In this document: piece after piece, positions 8,760 to 17,905 of the stretch
Layout: every line of letters starts with the position of its first letter
How positions within the stretch are numbered: the first letter of the stretch is position 1
Source of the DNA: Clostridiales bacterium PH28_bin88
GTDB taxonomy: Bacteria; Bacillota; PH28-bin88
Assembly (NCBI GenBank): GCA_000987045.1
Contig: LAKY01000029.1
Coordinates: 1 to 64,000 of the forward strand
DNA: 64,000 bases
Reading direction: 5' to 3'
Translations under genes and position numbers: made by a program
Notes under the pieces: generated by a model
Seen by the model: only the letters and a program-made list of their open reading frames with translations
Told to the model about the DNA's origin: nothing
Databases searched by the model: none

Positions 8760-9689
8760 TCAAAATTCAACCTGTTCCAATCCTTTCAGGCCAAGGATCA
8801 TCCTGGCTTCATCAGAGGTAGCCGACTCCAGCCCCAATCGTTCGGCAATCTCCTTAATCTGGGTAACCTGCTCACCACTGGATTTGGCCAAAACGCCCGG
8901 CCTCAGGTAGAGATTATCTTCCAGCCCAACACGAACGTTGCCACCCATAGCCAGACCGGCAGCAGTCAGAGGGAACTGGTGTCTCCCGGCTGCGGCTACA
9001 GACCAATTAAACTCACCCAGTTGTTCGCGGGCTGTCTTATACAGGTAGACCAGGTTATCTACAGTAGCTGGAATCCCCCCCAAGATACCCATTACAAACT
9101 GAATGTATATTGGCCTTTTGATTAAGCCTTTTCTGAGGAAAAAAGCAACGTTATTAATCATTCCTACATCATATACTTCGAATTCCGGACGAACACCGTT
9201 TTTGTTCATGGTGGTGATATAGTGTTCCATACCCTTAAACGTATTTGTAAAAATTAGATCGTAAGTTCCTTCGAGATAGGGAACTTCCCAGTCATATTTT
9301 GGGCCGAGCTTTTTAACCGTTTCAGCAGCGGGCGTGAGAACAAAGTTTACTGACCCGGCATTACAGGAAGCTAGTTCCGGTTTAAATGCTGGAACAGCAG
9401 CAATTCTCTGTTCAATAGTCATTCCGAGGCTTCCACCGGTGGTTATACAAATAATTACGCTGCAGCGCTTTTTAATTCCGCTGATAATCTTTCTCATTAT
9501 TTCTAAATCCGCTGAAGGCTTTCCATCCTCATAAGTCCGGCTGTGGATGTGGACTACGGCAGCTCCAGCCTCGTAAGCACCCACGGCATCATCAATTATC
9601 TGTTGTGGAGTTATAGGCAAATAGGGGGACATAGTAGGGGTGTGAATTCCACCTGTTATTGCCGCGGTTATGATCACCTTTCGCGTCAT
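8760..9689 (-). CDS. Beta-keto acid cleavage enzyme (BKACE, DUF849)
   Basis: A 309-residue TIM-barrel enzyme of the 3-keto-5-aminohexanoate cleavage family. Signature elements are KVIITAAITGGIHTP at the start, the zinc-binding HIH at 47-49 (VVHIHSR), CITTGGSLGM near 81-90 and the PELASCNAGSVNF block. BKACEs condense a beta-keto acid with acetyl-CoA to give acetoacetate and a CoA ester; the lysine-fermentation enzyme Kce is the best known. No other lysine fermentation genes are adjacent, so the substrate may be a different beta-keto acid. It is the first gene of a three-gene operon behind a sigma-54-type promoter 40 bases upstream. The start ATG has an AAAGGAG site. Confidence 0.88.
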   Translation of the reverse strand: MTRKVIITAAITGGIHTPTMSPYLPITPQQIIDDAVGAYEAGAAVVHIHSRTYEDGKPSADLEIMRKIISGIKKRCSVIICITTGGSLGMTIEQRIAAVPAFKPELASCNAGSVNFVLTPAAETVKKLGPKYDWEVPYLEGTYDLIFTNTFKGMEHYITTMNKNGVRPEFEVYDVGMINNVAFFLRKGLIKRPIYIQFVMGILGGIPATVDNLVYLYKTAREQLGEFNWSVAAAGRHQFPLTAAGLAMGGNVRVGLEDNLYLRPGVLAKSSGEQVTQIKEIAERLGLESATSDEARMILGLKGLEQVEF

Positions 9690-9728
9690 ATGCTAGCTCC
9701 TTTATTCTTCTTTTTATCTGATTTACAA

Positions 9729-9746
9729 AGCAAAATCTATGCCAAT
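9729..9746 (-). promoter_or_regulatory. Sigma-54 (-24/-12) promoter of the BKACE operon
   Basis: On the minus strand the sequence reads TTGGCATAGATTTTGCT, with the required GG-N10-GC spacing (GG at 9743-9742, GC at 9731-9730) and good agreement with the TGGCAC-N5-TTGC consensus. Transcription would begin near 9718, about 30 bases before the ATG at 9689. A sigma-54 activator gene lies immediately upstream. An ATCAATT-N6-AATTGAT inverted repeat near 9819-9838 is a possible activator site. Confidence 0.8.
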
Positions 9747-9941
9747 ATCTATTGGGGTTTATTTAAAGCAAAAATGCCTACAGCCTAAGACTAATAAGCA
9801 TCAGGCATGCAGGCAAAAATCAATTGCAATTAATTGATCTGTCGCATCTAGTATACACTTGCATTTTTTCCCCTGGTTACCCTAATCTTGTAAGGACTTA
9901 TGAAAGTGCATACTTTTATTTACTGTATACTCAAAGATACA

Positions 9942-11327
9942 CTATATTCCGTACTTTCTCATCTTTCTATATAGCATTGCTCTAGATATTCCTAAGTGCT
10001 GAGCAACATGTGCTTTGACTCCGTTGTACTTCTCAAGAGCGTCGAGAATAGCCTTTTTTTCAGTCATGCTTTTCATTTCTTGCAGAGTATTTATACTGTC
10101 GGTTGAAGAGATTAGATAGGGTATTTTTTTCCTTTTATTCTCAATAAACCATTCAAAGTGTTTCTCTTCAAGCACCTCCCCCCAGGCAATATTCATAGCC
10201 CTTTCCAATGCGTTCTGTAGTTCCCGGACATTACCCGGCCAATCGTATTTCAACAACATCCGCATAACCTGTGGCTTTATAGTTTTTATTTTAACCCCCA
10301 TCTGCTGATTCAATCTCTTCAATAACTCCGCAGCTAACAAAGGAATATCCTCTTTCCTTTCCCGTAACGGCGGAACTTTAATCTCCATGACATTCAGGCG
10401 ATAAAAAAGGTCTTCCCTGAACTTATTATCTTGGACTAACTTTTTCAGACTAACATTTGAAGCGGCAATCACACGAACATTGACAGGGATACTGGCCTTC
10501 CCTCCAAGCCTGTCAACCTCTCTTTCCTGAAGAACCCTTAATAGTTTTGGCTGTAATGCTAAAGGCATCTGGTTAATCTCATCCAAAAAAAGGCTGCCCA
10601 TATGAGCCATTTCGAATTTCCCCGTTCGCCCCCCTTTTACTGCTCCAGTAAAGGCTCCCTCCTCATATCCGAAAAGCTCTGCTTCGAGAAGGTCAGTGGG
10701 AATGGCTGCACAATTTATCTTGATAAAATTAAAGGCGCTGCGTGAGCTGGAATTATGAATGGCATGGGCCACAAGTTCCTTACCTGTACCTGTTTCACCT
10801 CGGATTAGAACTGTAGAGTTTGAGCGGGCTGCCTGAAAGATTTGCTCTTTAAGTTTGCTTATAGCTTGACTGTTACCAATGATATTTTCTACAGTGTAAC
10901 GTGATCCCCTCAGTTTACGAAGTTCGTCTTTATAGTAGTTCAATTCATTAGTCAGATGATCAATCTTTTGCGTAAAACTAAGAGCAACTTCGAAATCTCT
11001 AAAGATGCTGAATACAAGGCCTGCTATAACCTCATTATCCTTCATAAGAGGAATATATGTTACAATAACTCTAGCCCTAGTTTTATCCCCTGACTTACTT
11101 GGGAAAAGCACCTCGCCAATCAATGGTTTTTTTGTCTTTAAAACGATATCTATTTTTGATTCCGGGACAACCTCTCTTACATATCGACCAAGAACCTCTT
11201 CCGGCTGCATTCCTATCCAGTCAACCCAACCCTGGTTTACGTATATATACCGCCCTTCTGGATCAGTGATAGCTACTGTATCTAAGTGATCAATAACGGT
11301 TTGAGCAATAGCTGGATCCAGTTTCAT
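9942..11327 (-). CDS. Sigma-54-dependent transcriptional activator (PAS-AAA+-Fis)
   Basis: A 461-residue enhancer-binding protein. Residues ~8-115 form a PAS sensor domain (TDPEGRYIYVNQGWVDWIGM). After a short coiled linker comes the AAA+ domain, with Walker A GETGTGKE at 177-184 and the sigma-54-contacting GAFTGA loop at 224-229. A Fis-type helix-turn-helix closes the protein (VAQHLGISRAMLYRKMRKYGI). It would sense a small ligand through PAS and drive open-complex formation by sigma-54 RNA polymerase. The adjacent -24/-12 promoter makes the BKACE operon its obvious target. The ATG at 11327 follows GGGGAGG. No phosphoacceptor domain is present. Confidence 0.92.
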   Translation of the reverse strand: MKLDPAIAQTVIDHLDTVAITDPEGRYIYVNQGWVDWIGMQPEEVLGRYVREVVPESKIDIVLKTKKPLIGEVLFPSKSGDKTRARVIVTYIPLMKDNEVIAGLVFSIFRDFEVALSFTQKIDHLTNELNYYKDELRKLRGSRYTVENIIGNSQAISKLKEQIFQAARSNSTVLIRGETGTGKELVAHAIHNSSSRSAFNFIKINCAAIPTDLLEAELFGYEEGAFTGAVKGGRTGKFEMAHMGSLFLDEINQMPLALQPKLLRVLQEREVDRLGGKASIPVNVRVIAASNVSLKKLVQDNKFREDLFYRLNVMEIKVPPLRERKEDIPLLAAELLKRLNQQMGVKIKTIKPQVMRMLLKYDWPGNVRELQNALERAMNIAWGEVLEEKHFEWFIENKRKKIPYLISSTDSINTLQEMKSMTEKKAILDALEKYNGVKAHVAQHLGISRAMLYRKMRKYGI

Positions 11328-11985
11328 ATACAGACCTCCCCTTTATGATCTTAAGTAAGCTATTCTGCTTTTATTAATTCATTTCCTTCCATGTCTTTTG
11401 AGTAACAAAGTAAGCGTAAAATAATCCCCACCATGCAAATGCGGCGGGGATTCAGGTAGGCTTATTTAATAATTCGGCAGACAAGCGGTTTCGAATCCGG
11501 CCACGGGAGCAATTTATCTAAGGCGTTCTCGTCTTTGGTATCCTGGTTAGGAAGAATGTTTTACTAAAAAAAGTATGAGGGATTATCCTCTGAATTTGCG
11601 ATGAAATTCAATATCTCTTCCTGTGGCAGGCCGCATACCTTAATCGACCTCAGGATAATTGGAAACATAGGCAGTGTTGATTGATGACCGGAAGCTTTAA
11701 TTTAATGCATGGTTATTAGCTCACATTATCAACCTGAAAGGCAGTATCTTTTTTATAGTACCCCAACTCACACCCGGCTTTATAAAATGCTTCCCTAACC
11801 TTCTTCTCCACAAATTTTGTTTGACATCCGGTCACCCTTCTTTGGCTAGGGACACGTGAACCGCAGAGGAAAACGGTATTCGGGGCAAATCGTTATCACC
11901 CATAGATCCCACAAGAGAAGACCGTAGATTACCCTCCCCCTGGAGCGCCATTCATCGTAGCAAAGCGGGCACCATGCCTTAGGGG
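11328..11985. other. Intergenic spacer before the ISAzo13 element
   Basis: About 660 bases without a supported gene. A hairpin-capable stretch AATCCCC/GGGGATT lies at 11423-11452. A short minus-strand frame near 11570-11670 (about 34 codons, containing LPQEEILNFIANS) looks like a coding remnant, but I cannot place it in a family. Confidence 0.35.
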
Positions 11986-11991
11986 TCACAA

Positions 11992-13319
11992 AATATTAAA
12001 AGCTACTGTTTAACTCCAAATCCCATATTTGGAGCTATTGTATAATTCCATTCCCCGTGAAATTCGTGCCTTCTTATATTCAGTTTTTCAAATTCTTCTT
12101 TGCTTACTTTTTTGCCTTTTTCATAAACATTTGTATCCAGTGCGCTTTTAACCACAAGACCTTTTCTTGTTCGTGTTGAGCCAATCAGATTCACAATGGT
12201 TTCATGGCTTGTTAAAGGTCTCCCACGCCAGTTAATACTTATTTGAGAGAATAACTGATGCTCAATCTTATTCCACTTGCTTGTTCCAGGTGGGAAATGA
12301 CACACAGTGACTTCCAATCCCGTTTCATTACAGAACTTTTGAATTTCTGCTTTCCATAATCTCACCCTTGAGCCATTGCTCCCGCCACCGTCTGCATTGA
12401 TGAGGAGTTGCCTGGCCTGCGGGTACAATACTTTTCCCATGTTATTCCACCAACCACGAATGCTGCTTACGGCGAATTCCGCAGTATCATAATTTGTCCC
12501 AATATTTACAAACCCAGTATTGTTCGTTAGATCATAAACGCCATAGGGTACGGCCTTACCAACCTTCTTATCTTCAAAATCATAAACATTGACTTGAATA
12601 GGCTTACCCTTGGGGACGTACTCACTGCCATTATTCTTATAGTTTCCAACCAATTCTTTTTTCTTGGTATCAACGGATATGACAGGTAATCCATGGTCTT
12701 GAAAACTTTTTACTCTTGCATTAATATATTCAAATTGCTCATTTCGATCCGGGTGGTTCCCTCCCTCTATTGTTTTTTTGTTGATCTGTAAACTATAACC
12801 CATTTCACTCAGTAAATAGCCTACAGTGGTACTACTCACAGGATACCCCATCTGTGTTAATTCTTCTGATAGCTTCGTGGTGCTTTTGTTTGTCCATAGC
12901 AAGGGGGACTCGGGATCACCTTTTGTAGCAGGCGCAATCAGCTTTTCAAGTTCATCTTTTATTTCTGGATAGATTTCTGTTATCTTTTTTCTCCCGCCAC
13001 CCACTTTTCGTTGCCTTTCAGGCATGACTTCTTCTTTTCCATTGATCATATCGACTCCTGATTTAATGGAGGCAGCTCGCAGTCCGGTTATACTATGACT
13101 TAATTTTGTTCCTCCATGCCCATACGCCTTGGCTATTGCTCCGGCAAAAAGACGTTTTGTTTTCTCGTCAACAAATCCCTGCAGTGAATTCCATAGGGCT
13201 TTCAGATGAATATACTCCTCGTTAGGTACATTGAGCATCGGCAAAATCTCCTTTGATTGCAGTTTCTCAATGTATCATAACATATTGGTTTGTGTTTGTC
13301 CAGTAGCTACTATATATTA
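11992..13319 (-). mobile_element. ISAzo13-type insertion sequence
   Basis: The element contains one transposase gene. Imperfect inverted repeats flank it: inward-reading AATATTAAAAGCTACTG at 11992-12008 on the left, and on the right the complement of the 13301-13319 region reads AATATATAGTAGCTACTG. The exact ends and any target duplication are not resolved. Confidence 0.6.
12003..13244 (-). CDS. ISAzo13-family transposase
   Basis: A 413-residue DDE transposase. The catalytic triad blocks are visible: ISVDTKKKE, then INADGGGSNGSR, then PPGTSKWNKIEHQLFS, matching the ISAzo13/Rhodopirellula transposase family. The N-terminal part (GGGRKKITE; then a winged-helix-like LSEELTQMGYPVSSTTVGYLL) fits DNA binding. 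The length is normal and the frame intact, so it may be active. It separates the sigma-54 catabolic operon from the defence genes. Confidence 0.9.
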   Translation of the reverse strand: MPMLNVPNEEYIHLKALWNSLQGFVDEKTKRLFAGAIAKAYGHGGTKLSHSITGLRAASIKSGVDMINGKEEVMPERQRKVGGGRKKITEIYPEIKDELEKLIAPATKGDPESPLLWTNKSTTKLSEELTQMGYPVSSTTVGYLLSEMGYSLQINKKTIEGGNHPDRNEQFEYINARVKSFQDHGLPVISVDTKKKELVGNYKNNGSEYVPKGKPIQVNVYDFEDKKVGKAVPYGVYDLTNNTGFVNIGTNYDTAEFAVSSIRGWWNNMGKVLYPQARQLLINADGGGSNGSRVRLWKAEIQKFCNETGLEVTVCHFPPGTSKWNKIEHQLFSQISINWRGRPLTSHETIVNLIGSTRTRKGLVVKSALDTNVYEKGKKVSKEEFEKLNIRRHEFHGEWNYTIAPNMGFGVKQ

Positions 13320-13320
13320 C

Positions 13321-13800
13321 CATTTATTGGCACTTATTGCTTAGAAACCCCTTAGTGCTGCGAAGTAAGCCCCCGCTCCGATAGTACTTCGGCCCAAAAA
13401 AGTAATGTCAGATAGGATAATTCGCTACGACAAGTTTCCGCCCTGAGGACTCGTGTCCAAGTATTTGCATAAACTCCCATACCGTTCATGCTGTGTAACC
13501 TAAGGCTTTCAAGTTTTTCCACGAGTATTCGGCACTGCAGACCTAGCTTGAATGCCGATGTATTATACCTCCCGCCACTTCGTTGTCTGCTCAGCCTTCA
13601 TCCCTACCCATTCCTCGATGCAGACGCTGGTATCATAAAGGTTTTCCCCAGTCGCACGTGCTTTATTTGCTCGGAACGGCACAATTCACATTAACTGCTG
13701 ACGCTTGAAGCCATATGCTTCTGCAGTTCCCTTAGTTTTTGCCGTTCAAAACGGCTTCATCTTCCGTATCCCGCTTGCTTCCAAAACTTAAATGCACATG
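13321..13800. other. Unassigned spacer
   Basis: About 480 bases between the insertion sequence and the XRE operon. Open frames are short and lack ribosome sites. The composition, richer in GC than the XRE promoter, suggests decayed coding or mobile DNA, but I recognise nothing specific. Confidence 0.3.
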
Positions 13801-13806
13801 GGTCGT

Positions 13807-13865
13807 GTTCTATTACAGAACAATATTATCAGATATTGATTATTTTTTGTTCTATGTGGTATAAT
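13807..13865 (+). promoter_or_regulatory. Promoter and putative XRE operator
   Basis: TTGATT (13836-13841) and TATAAT (13860-13865) are 18 bases apart, a good vegetative promoter. A perfect inverted repeat GTTCT-ATTAC-AGAAC lies just upstream (13807-13821), and a second GTTCT half-site (13849-13853) lies inside the spacer. This arrangement fits autorepression by the XRE protein encoded downstream. Confidence 0.65.
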
Positions 13866-13907
13866 TTTGATGTACTATTACTACTATGAGGAGGAGCTGC
13901 TAAAGAG

Positions 13908-14252
13908 ATGAGAGCGCCCACGCTCAGTGAGACAGGTGAGCGGATCCGGAATTACCGGGAAAAGAAAAATTGGACGCAAGATGAACTTGCAAGGGCGGTC
14001 GGGTTAAGCAGGGTGGTGGTCACCAAAATAGAGCTGGGACAACGGCCGGTAAAGAGCACCGAGCTTATGAGCATCGCCCAAGTCCTGGGAGTGAGTGTGG
14101 ACGACCTGGTGCAGGGGGTTGAGGAAAAGAGCCTGATTGCCCGGTACCGCGCCAGGGGAGAGGTGGACGAGGTATTCCTTGCCGACGTGGACAAAATTGA
14201 GCGCCTGTTCCGCACTATTAAAGGCCAATTGCGGCTGGGGGGATTTATCTAG
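13908..14252 (+). CDS. XRE-family helix-turn-helix regulator
   Basis: A 114-residue protein with a classic Cro/C1-type HTH at residues ~7-66 (GERIRNYREKKNWTQDELAR, SRVVVTKIELGQRPV). The C-terminal ~45 residues are acidic and may contact its partner. The stop codon overlaps the GTG start of the ImmA/IrrE gene (TAGTG). The XRE plus ImmA pair is a known module in which the metalloprotease cleaves the repressor on a stress signal. The palindrome in its promoter suggests autoregulation. Confidence 0.88.
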   Translation: MRAPTLSETGERIRNYREKKNWTQDELARAVGLSRVVVTKIELGQRPVKSTELMSIAQVLGVSVDDLVQGVEEKSLIARYRARGEVDEVFLADVDKIERLFRTIKGQLRLGGFI

Positions 14253-15043
14253 TGGGAAAAATCAGTAAGGCCGAGAAAGAGGAGATCAGAGAGAAGGCTA
14301 GTTACGAGGCCAACCGGTGCCGCGGTGAGTTAAGCCTGGGTTCCGAGCCGATTTCGGATATCTTTTCCATGATAGAACGGCAAAATATACTCCTTCTCCG
14401 GTACCCGAGCAAAAGCAACAACCTATCTGCCCTGCTGGCCCAGGACGAAGACGGTTTGCCCCTTATCTACATAAACACCAATATGCCCTTAGGACGACAG
14501 GTTTTCTCCGCTGCGCACGAATTTGCCCATTACAAATACCACCTGAAGGACAAGGATCTATGGATCTGCGACCCCGGCAATATCCAGCCGGAGGACCGTG
14601 AGGAGATATTCGCGGATTCCTTCGCGGGAGCCTTTCTCCTGCCCCCCGAAGGGGTACGGAGGGTTTTTTATGAAATGTTCCGTTTTACGAAAAAGGTCGA
14701 CCCTTATATAGTCATCCGCATGCAGCACGTATTCAACGTAAGTTACGGGGCAATGCTCTACGCGCTTTATAACTGCAAAATAATTGACGGCCGGACTTAC
14801 GGAAACCTGCGAAAGCTTTCGCATCCCGATCAGGCAGGGGAACTGGAAAAGTTGACGATAGGGCTCGGCTTTGAGCCAGTGCTAATGAAGCCTAGCGGGC
14901 CGGTTGTGCCCAGCAGGCTCCTCCACGCCCTCCAAAAGAACTATTCCGAGGAAAAAGTCTCGTATAACAAAGTGGCCGCCATCCTGGCCGAGTGGGGCAA
15001 AAAACCCGCAGACTACGGGATTGAGTATGACTATGGCATATAG
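14252..15043 (+). CDS. ImmA/IrrE-type zinc metallopeptidase
   Basis: A 263-residue protein with the HEXXH zinc motif HEFAH at 89-93 and a downstream acidic segment (EEIFADSFAGAFLLP) that provides further ligands, typical of ImmA/IrrE peptidases. Such enzymes cleave partner XRE repressors. The GTG start overlaps the stop of the XRE gene and the end overlaps the PIN gene by 17 bases, so the three are translationally coupled. The residues after ~200 form a poorly conserved tail. It probably releases repression of the operon, including the PIN nuclease, under stress or phage attack. Confidence 0.85.
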   Translation: MGKISKAEKEEIREKASYEANRCRGELSLGSEPISDIFSMIERQNILLLRYPSKSNNLSALLAQDEDGLPLIYINTNMPLGRQVFSAAHEFAHYKYHLKDKDLWICDPGNIQPEDREEIFADSFAGAFLLPPEGVRRVFYEMFRFTKKVDPYIVIRMQHVFNVSYGAMLYALYNCKIIDGRTYGNLRKLSHPDQAGELEKLTIGLGFEPVLMKPSGPVVPSRLLHALQKNYSEEKVSYNKVAAILAEWGKKPADYGIEYDYGI

Positions 15044-15593
15044 GGTTTGCATCAGTGACGCAGACGTATTGATAAACCTGATCAAGGCCGAGTGCATCGA
15101 AATCCTTCGCCTGATGTTCGAGGAAGTGGTAATCCCGGAGAAGATCCGTGAAGAAGTCTCACAAAAGACGAAGGGGCAGGACTTTAACCGTGCAATCCAG
15201 GCCGGCTGGATCAGGGTCGTTTCCTTCAAGGATTTATCTCCGGTACAGAAAGCGGCAATAGAGATCTTTAATACTTCCTACCGAGACGCCCTCGACGATG
15301 GGGAGCGCCATGCCGCGGCCCTGGCCAACGAACTTGGCATCCGAATCCTGCTGAGTAACGATAAGGGTGCCCGGAGGATAATTGAACATAACACAGGCAT
15401 CCATGTGATGTCCCACTGGGAGTACCTAGTATGGTGTGTGTCGGAGGACAAGCTGTCCGTAGATGAGGGAGAAAGTTACTATAAGGCGGTGGAGGCAATA
15501 CTGGACCGCCCCGTCGGGTCGGAATTCAAAACCCTGATGAAACGCGCCAAGGATGTGATTGATGAGGTAAAACGGATAACTACCGCGAGTTGA
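15027..15593 (+). CDS. PIN-domain nuclease, probable toxin of XRE/ImmA module
   Basis: A 188-residue protein with PIN-fold acidic residues: Asp11 (SDADVLINL), Glu93 (DDGERHAAALA) and Asp112 (LLSNDKGARR). The layout resembles the DUF3368-like group. PIN proteins are Mg-dependent RNases, often toxins. The start is at ATG 15027 (or 15033), inside the end of the ImmA gene. No separate small antitoxin is present, so control is probably transcriptional through the XRE/ImmA pair. The gene converges on the BREX operon, with one bidirectional terminator between them. Confidence 0.8.
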   Translation: MTMAYRVCISDADVLINLIKAECIEILRLMFEEVVIPEKIREEVSQKTKGQDFNRAIQAGWIRVVSFKDLSPVQKAAIEIFNTSYRDALDDGERHAAALANELGIRILLSNDKGARRIIEHNTGIHVMSHWEYLVWCVSEDKLSVDEGESYYKAVEAILDRPVGSEFKTLMKRAKDVIDEVKRITTAS

Positions 15594-15743
15594 CCAATCA
15601 AAAAAGGGGGGCTTAGATGGAGCTCAGAAGGCGCCTTGCAAGGCAAAGTCACCCGACTATCTCAACAGAAGGCTTGGTACAAGCAGTAGCTGGTACCCGC
15701 CAAAGCAGAAGTCTATAACCCGTGTGGGTTAATTAAATACCTC

Positions 15744-15770
15744 AAGACACCGGTTCATGTCCGGTGTCTT
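15744..15770. terminator. Bidirectional terminator between PIN gene and brxL
   Basis: Perfect 10-bp stem AAGACACCGG (15744-15753) / CCGGTGTCTT (15761-15770) with a 7-base loop between convergent operons. Confidence 0.75.
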
Positions 15771-15778
15771 CTCCATTA

Positions 15779-17905
15779 CTACGGCAAAGCTACTTTAAAA
15801 ATATCCACCTTGGTCTCGAGGCATTTTCGTAGAGACAAGTCACTGGCGCCAATTTCGAACCAACTATTGGGTTTCTGGTAGAAATCAAGGCCGCGCCCAA
15901 TCTTGATTACCCATCCGTTGTCCAAGCGGATTTCACGGTCGTGCAAGTTGGTATTTACTTTGATATCCAGGACAATGTCCATTTCAAGCAAGCTTTGCTT
16001 AAGCTCACTAAGTCTATCGTGCATCTCTGAGATTTTGGTGCTCTCATCATAACCTGTAATCAAGCTGATGTGCCGAATCGGGGACAGCTTTACTATAGTC
16101 TCACAGAATCGGACAAAGTTTTGTATCTGATGAGGCAAGCGGATATACGGGTCTTCTACGGTGACTTCCTTTGCTCCTTTCAAGTACGGTCCGATGATGG
16201 ACTCATAACTGTAACCCGTCTCCCCGTAGAAAATCGTAAAGTGCTGCTCCTTGGGTTCGTCTTCGTTGGGGGTACCGGGTCTATATTCGCTCACTTCTGG
16301 TAGTGAGGACGGCTTACCACCGGTTTTTTCATCAGTCCCAGTCAAAGGCAAAGGTTGTTTGTCCTCAGATGGTTCTTCCTGCTGCAGAAAGTCAGTCACG
16401 GAAGATTGCCCAAGTTCTTTTCGGACAGGTTTTTGGGTGGCCTGGGCGTTCTTAGATTCGGGACAATAGACCACTACCTCACACCCGTCCGCGTTGATAT
16501 AAGAGAGATTGATATTTGCGAATTCATCATCCGGTTTCCGCTTGTTCATCTGCTCCTTTACACGGCGCCGGCATTCCACAGCATATGCTACGTATTCCGC
16601 AAATTCCTCGTCGTTCGGTTCCCCATCAGGGTGTAGTATTTTCAAAAATGCGCAGACAGTTTTTTTAATGCTCTTTTCATCCCGGCCCTCAACGGATTTA
16701 CCAAGCCGGATGCGTTTACTGACCTCCTCGTACCGATTAGTGTGGCTGAACTGATAGTGGAAGGCTTCAGCCAAGTAATCGGTGATGAAACCGTAGTTAT
16801 TGGTCAGGTAGTCGCTACTGTTCTTGGGCATTTCCCATCCGGGTAGATAACTAGCGAACCGGTCCATGACTGCCAGGTCAAATTCCTTGGGCAGAGGCAT
16901 AAACAAATCGTAATCCGTAGAGTTGACAATCTGTTCGATGGAGTGGTCGATGTTTCCAACAAAAGCCATGCTAGCATCGGCAATCACTTCGACGCCTCGG
17001 GAAAACCGGCCATTGGCCATGTAGTCCTTCATAATCTGAATGGTATCCGCGTCCTTGATTTTAATCCCTGCAACTTCGTCAAATGCGACCGTGTCCCAGA
17101 AACCCACCAGGCCTATCTTATTCCGGGCATTGTTATAAAAAAGGGTTGCTTTAGTAGCCTGACCTCCACTAATTAGCGTCGCATACGGTGTAAACTCGCT
17201 GAAGAAGTATGATTTACCGGTTCCCCGGGGGCCTAACTCTATGAAATTATAATTAGCTTCCACCAGAGGAGCCAACCGGGCAATGAAGTGGAATTTTAAA
17301 CGTTTCGACAGCTTTGCAGGTTCCAATCCCACTGAACGAAGCACAACGTCCATCCACTCATCCCGGGTAAACTCACGTCGACCGTTCCCGTATGTTACAA
17401 AATCGAACCGGCTGAGCTGGATTGGCCGAAGATCTTCTATGAAAAACGCATAATTATCCTGGTCAATATCATTATAGGCAATGGTCACTTCCGCCCAGAT
17501 GCCGCCCTCCAGGAGACGCTCATTATCCCGGTAGAACTTCTCTCCGATAGCAATGCGTTGGGAGTTAAAGTTCTCCAATGCAGCCCAATGGCGCTTTTCC
17601 TTTTCCACATATCGCACGTGTACTTTGTCAATGAAGCGATGTCTGCCTTTTGTAGCAACCTTGGATTGGGCTGCGTTTGCCTCATCCGGGCGAACGTAAT
17701 TATCCTGTAATGTAGCCAGGACGGCTTCCATACCCGCCTGGATTTCGGCGGGGTCGTCGCTAGCGCAATAGCGGGCCAGCAGAAACTCCAAAACAAACGT
17801 CGGGACGTTGGTTCCCTTTTTGATGCGATGCAAAAGGTCCTTGCGTACCACGCGACCCTCAAAGACTGTTGTAAGTTTTTTGTCTAATACGTCCATATCG
17901 ATCAC
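15779..17905 (-). CDS. brxL: BREX protein BrxL (Lon-like AAA+ ATPase)
   Basis: A 708-residue homologue of the BREX type 1 BrxL protein, a DNA-binding AAA+ assembly. The N terminus (VLDKKLTTVFEGRVVRKDL) is characteristic. The Walker A motif GPRGTGKS is at 225-232, and a Walker B-like AFDEVAGI follows. The C-terminal third carries a variable linker (~480-560) and then the Lon-like domain. It is the last gene of the BREX operon. The GTG at 17905 overlaps the pglZ stop (GTGA); the ATG at 17896 is an equally good start. Length and order fit type 1 BREX. Confidence 0.92.
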   Translation of the reverse strand: MIDMDVLDKKLTTVFEGRVVRKDLLHRIKKGTNVPTFVLEFLLARYCASDDPAEIQAGMEAVLATLQDNYVRPDEANAAQSKVATKGRHRFIDKVHVRYVEKEKRHWAALENFNSQRIAIGEKFYRDNERLLEGGIWAEVTIAYNDIDQDNYAFFIEDLRPIQLSRFDFVTYGNGRREFTRDEWMDVVLRSVGLEPAKLSKRLKFHFIARLAPLVEANYNFIELGPRGTGKSYFFSEFTPYATLISGGQATKATLFYNNARNKIGLVGFWDTVAFDEVAGIKIKDADTIQIMKDYMANGRFSRGVEVIADASMAFVGNIDHSIEQIVNSTDYDLFMPLPKEFDLAVMDRFASYLPGWEMPKNSSDYLTNNYGFITDYLAEAFHYQFSHTNRYEEVSKRIRLGKSVEGRDEKSIKKTVCAFLKILHPDGEPNDEEFAEYVAYAVECRRRVKEQMNKRKPDDEFANINLSYINADGCEVVVYCPESKNAQATQKPVRKELGQSSVTDFLQQEEPSEDKQPLPLTGTDEKTGGKPSSLPEVSEYRPGTPNEDEPKEQHFTIFYGETGYSYESIIGPYLKGAKEVTVEDPYIRLPHQIQNFVRFCETIVKLSPIRHISLITGYDESTKISEMHDRLSELKQSLLEMDIVLDIKVNTNLHDREIRLDNGWVIKIGRGLDFYQKPNSWFEIGASDLSLRKCLETKVDIFKVALP

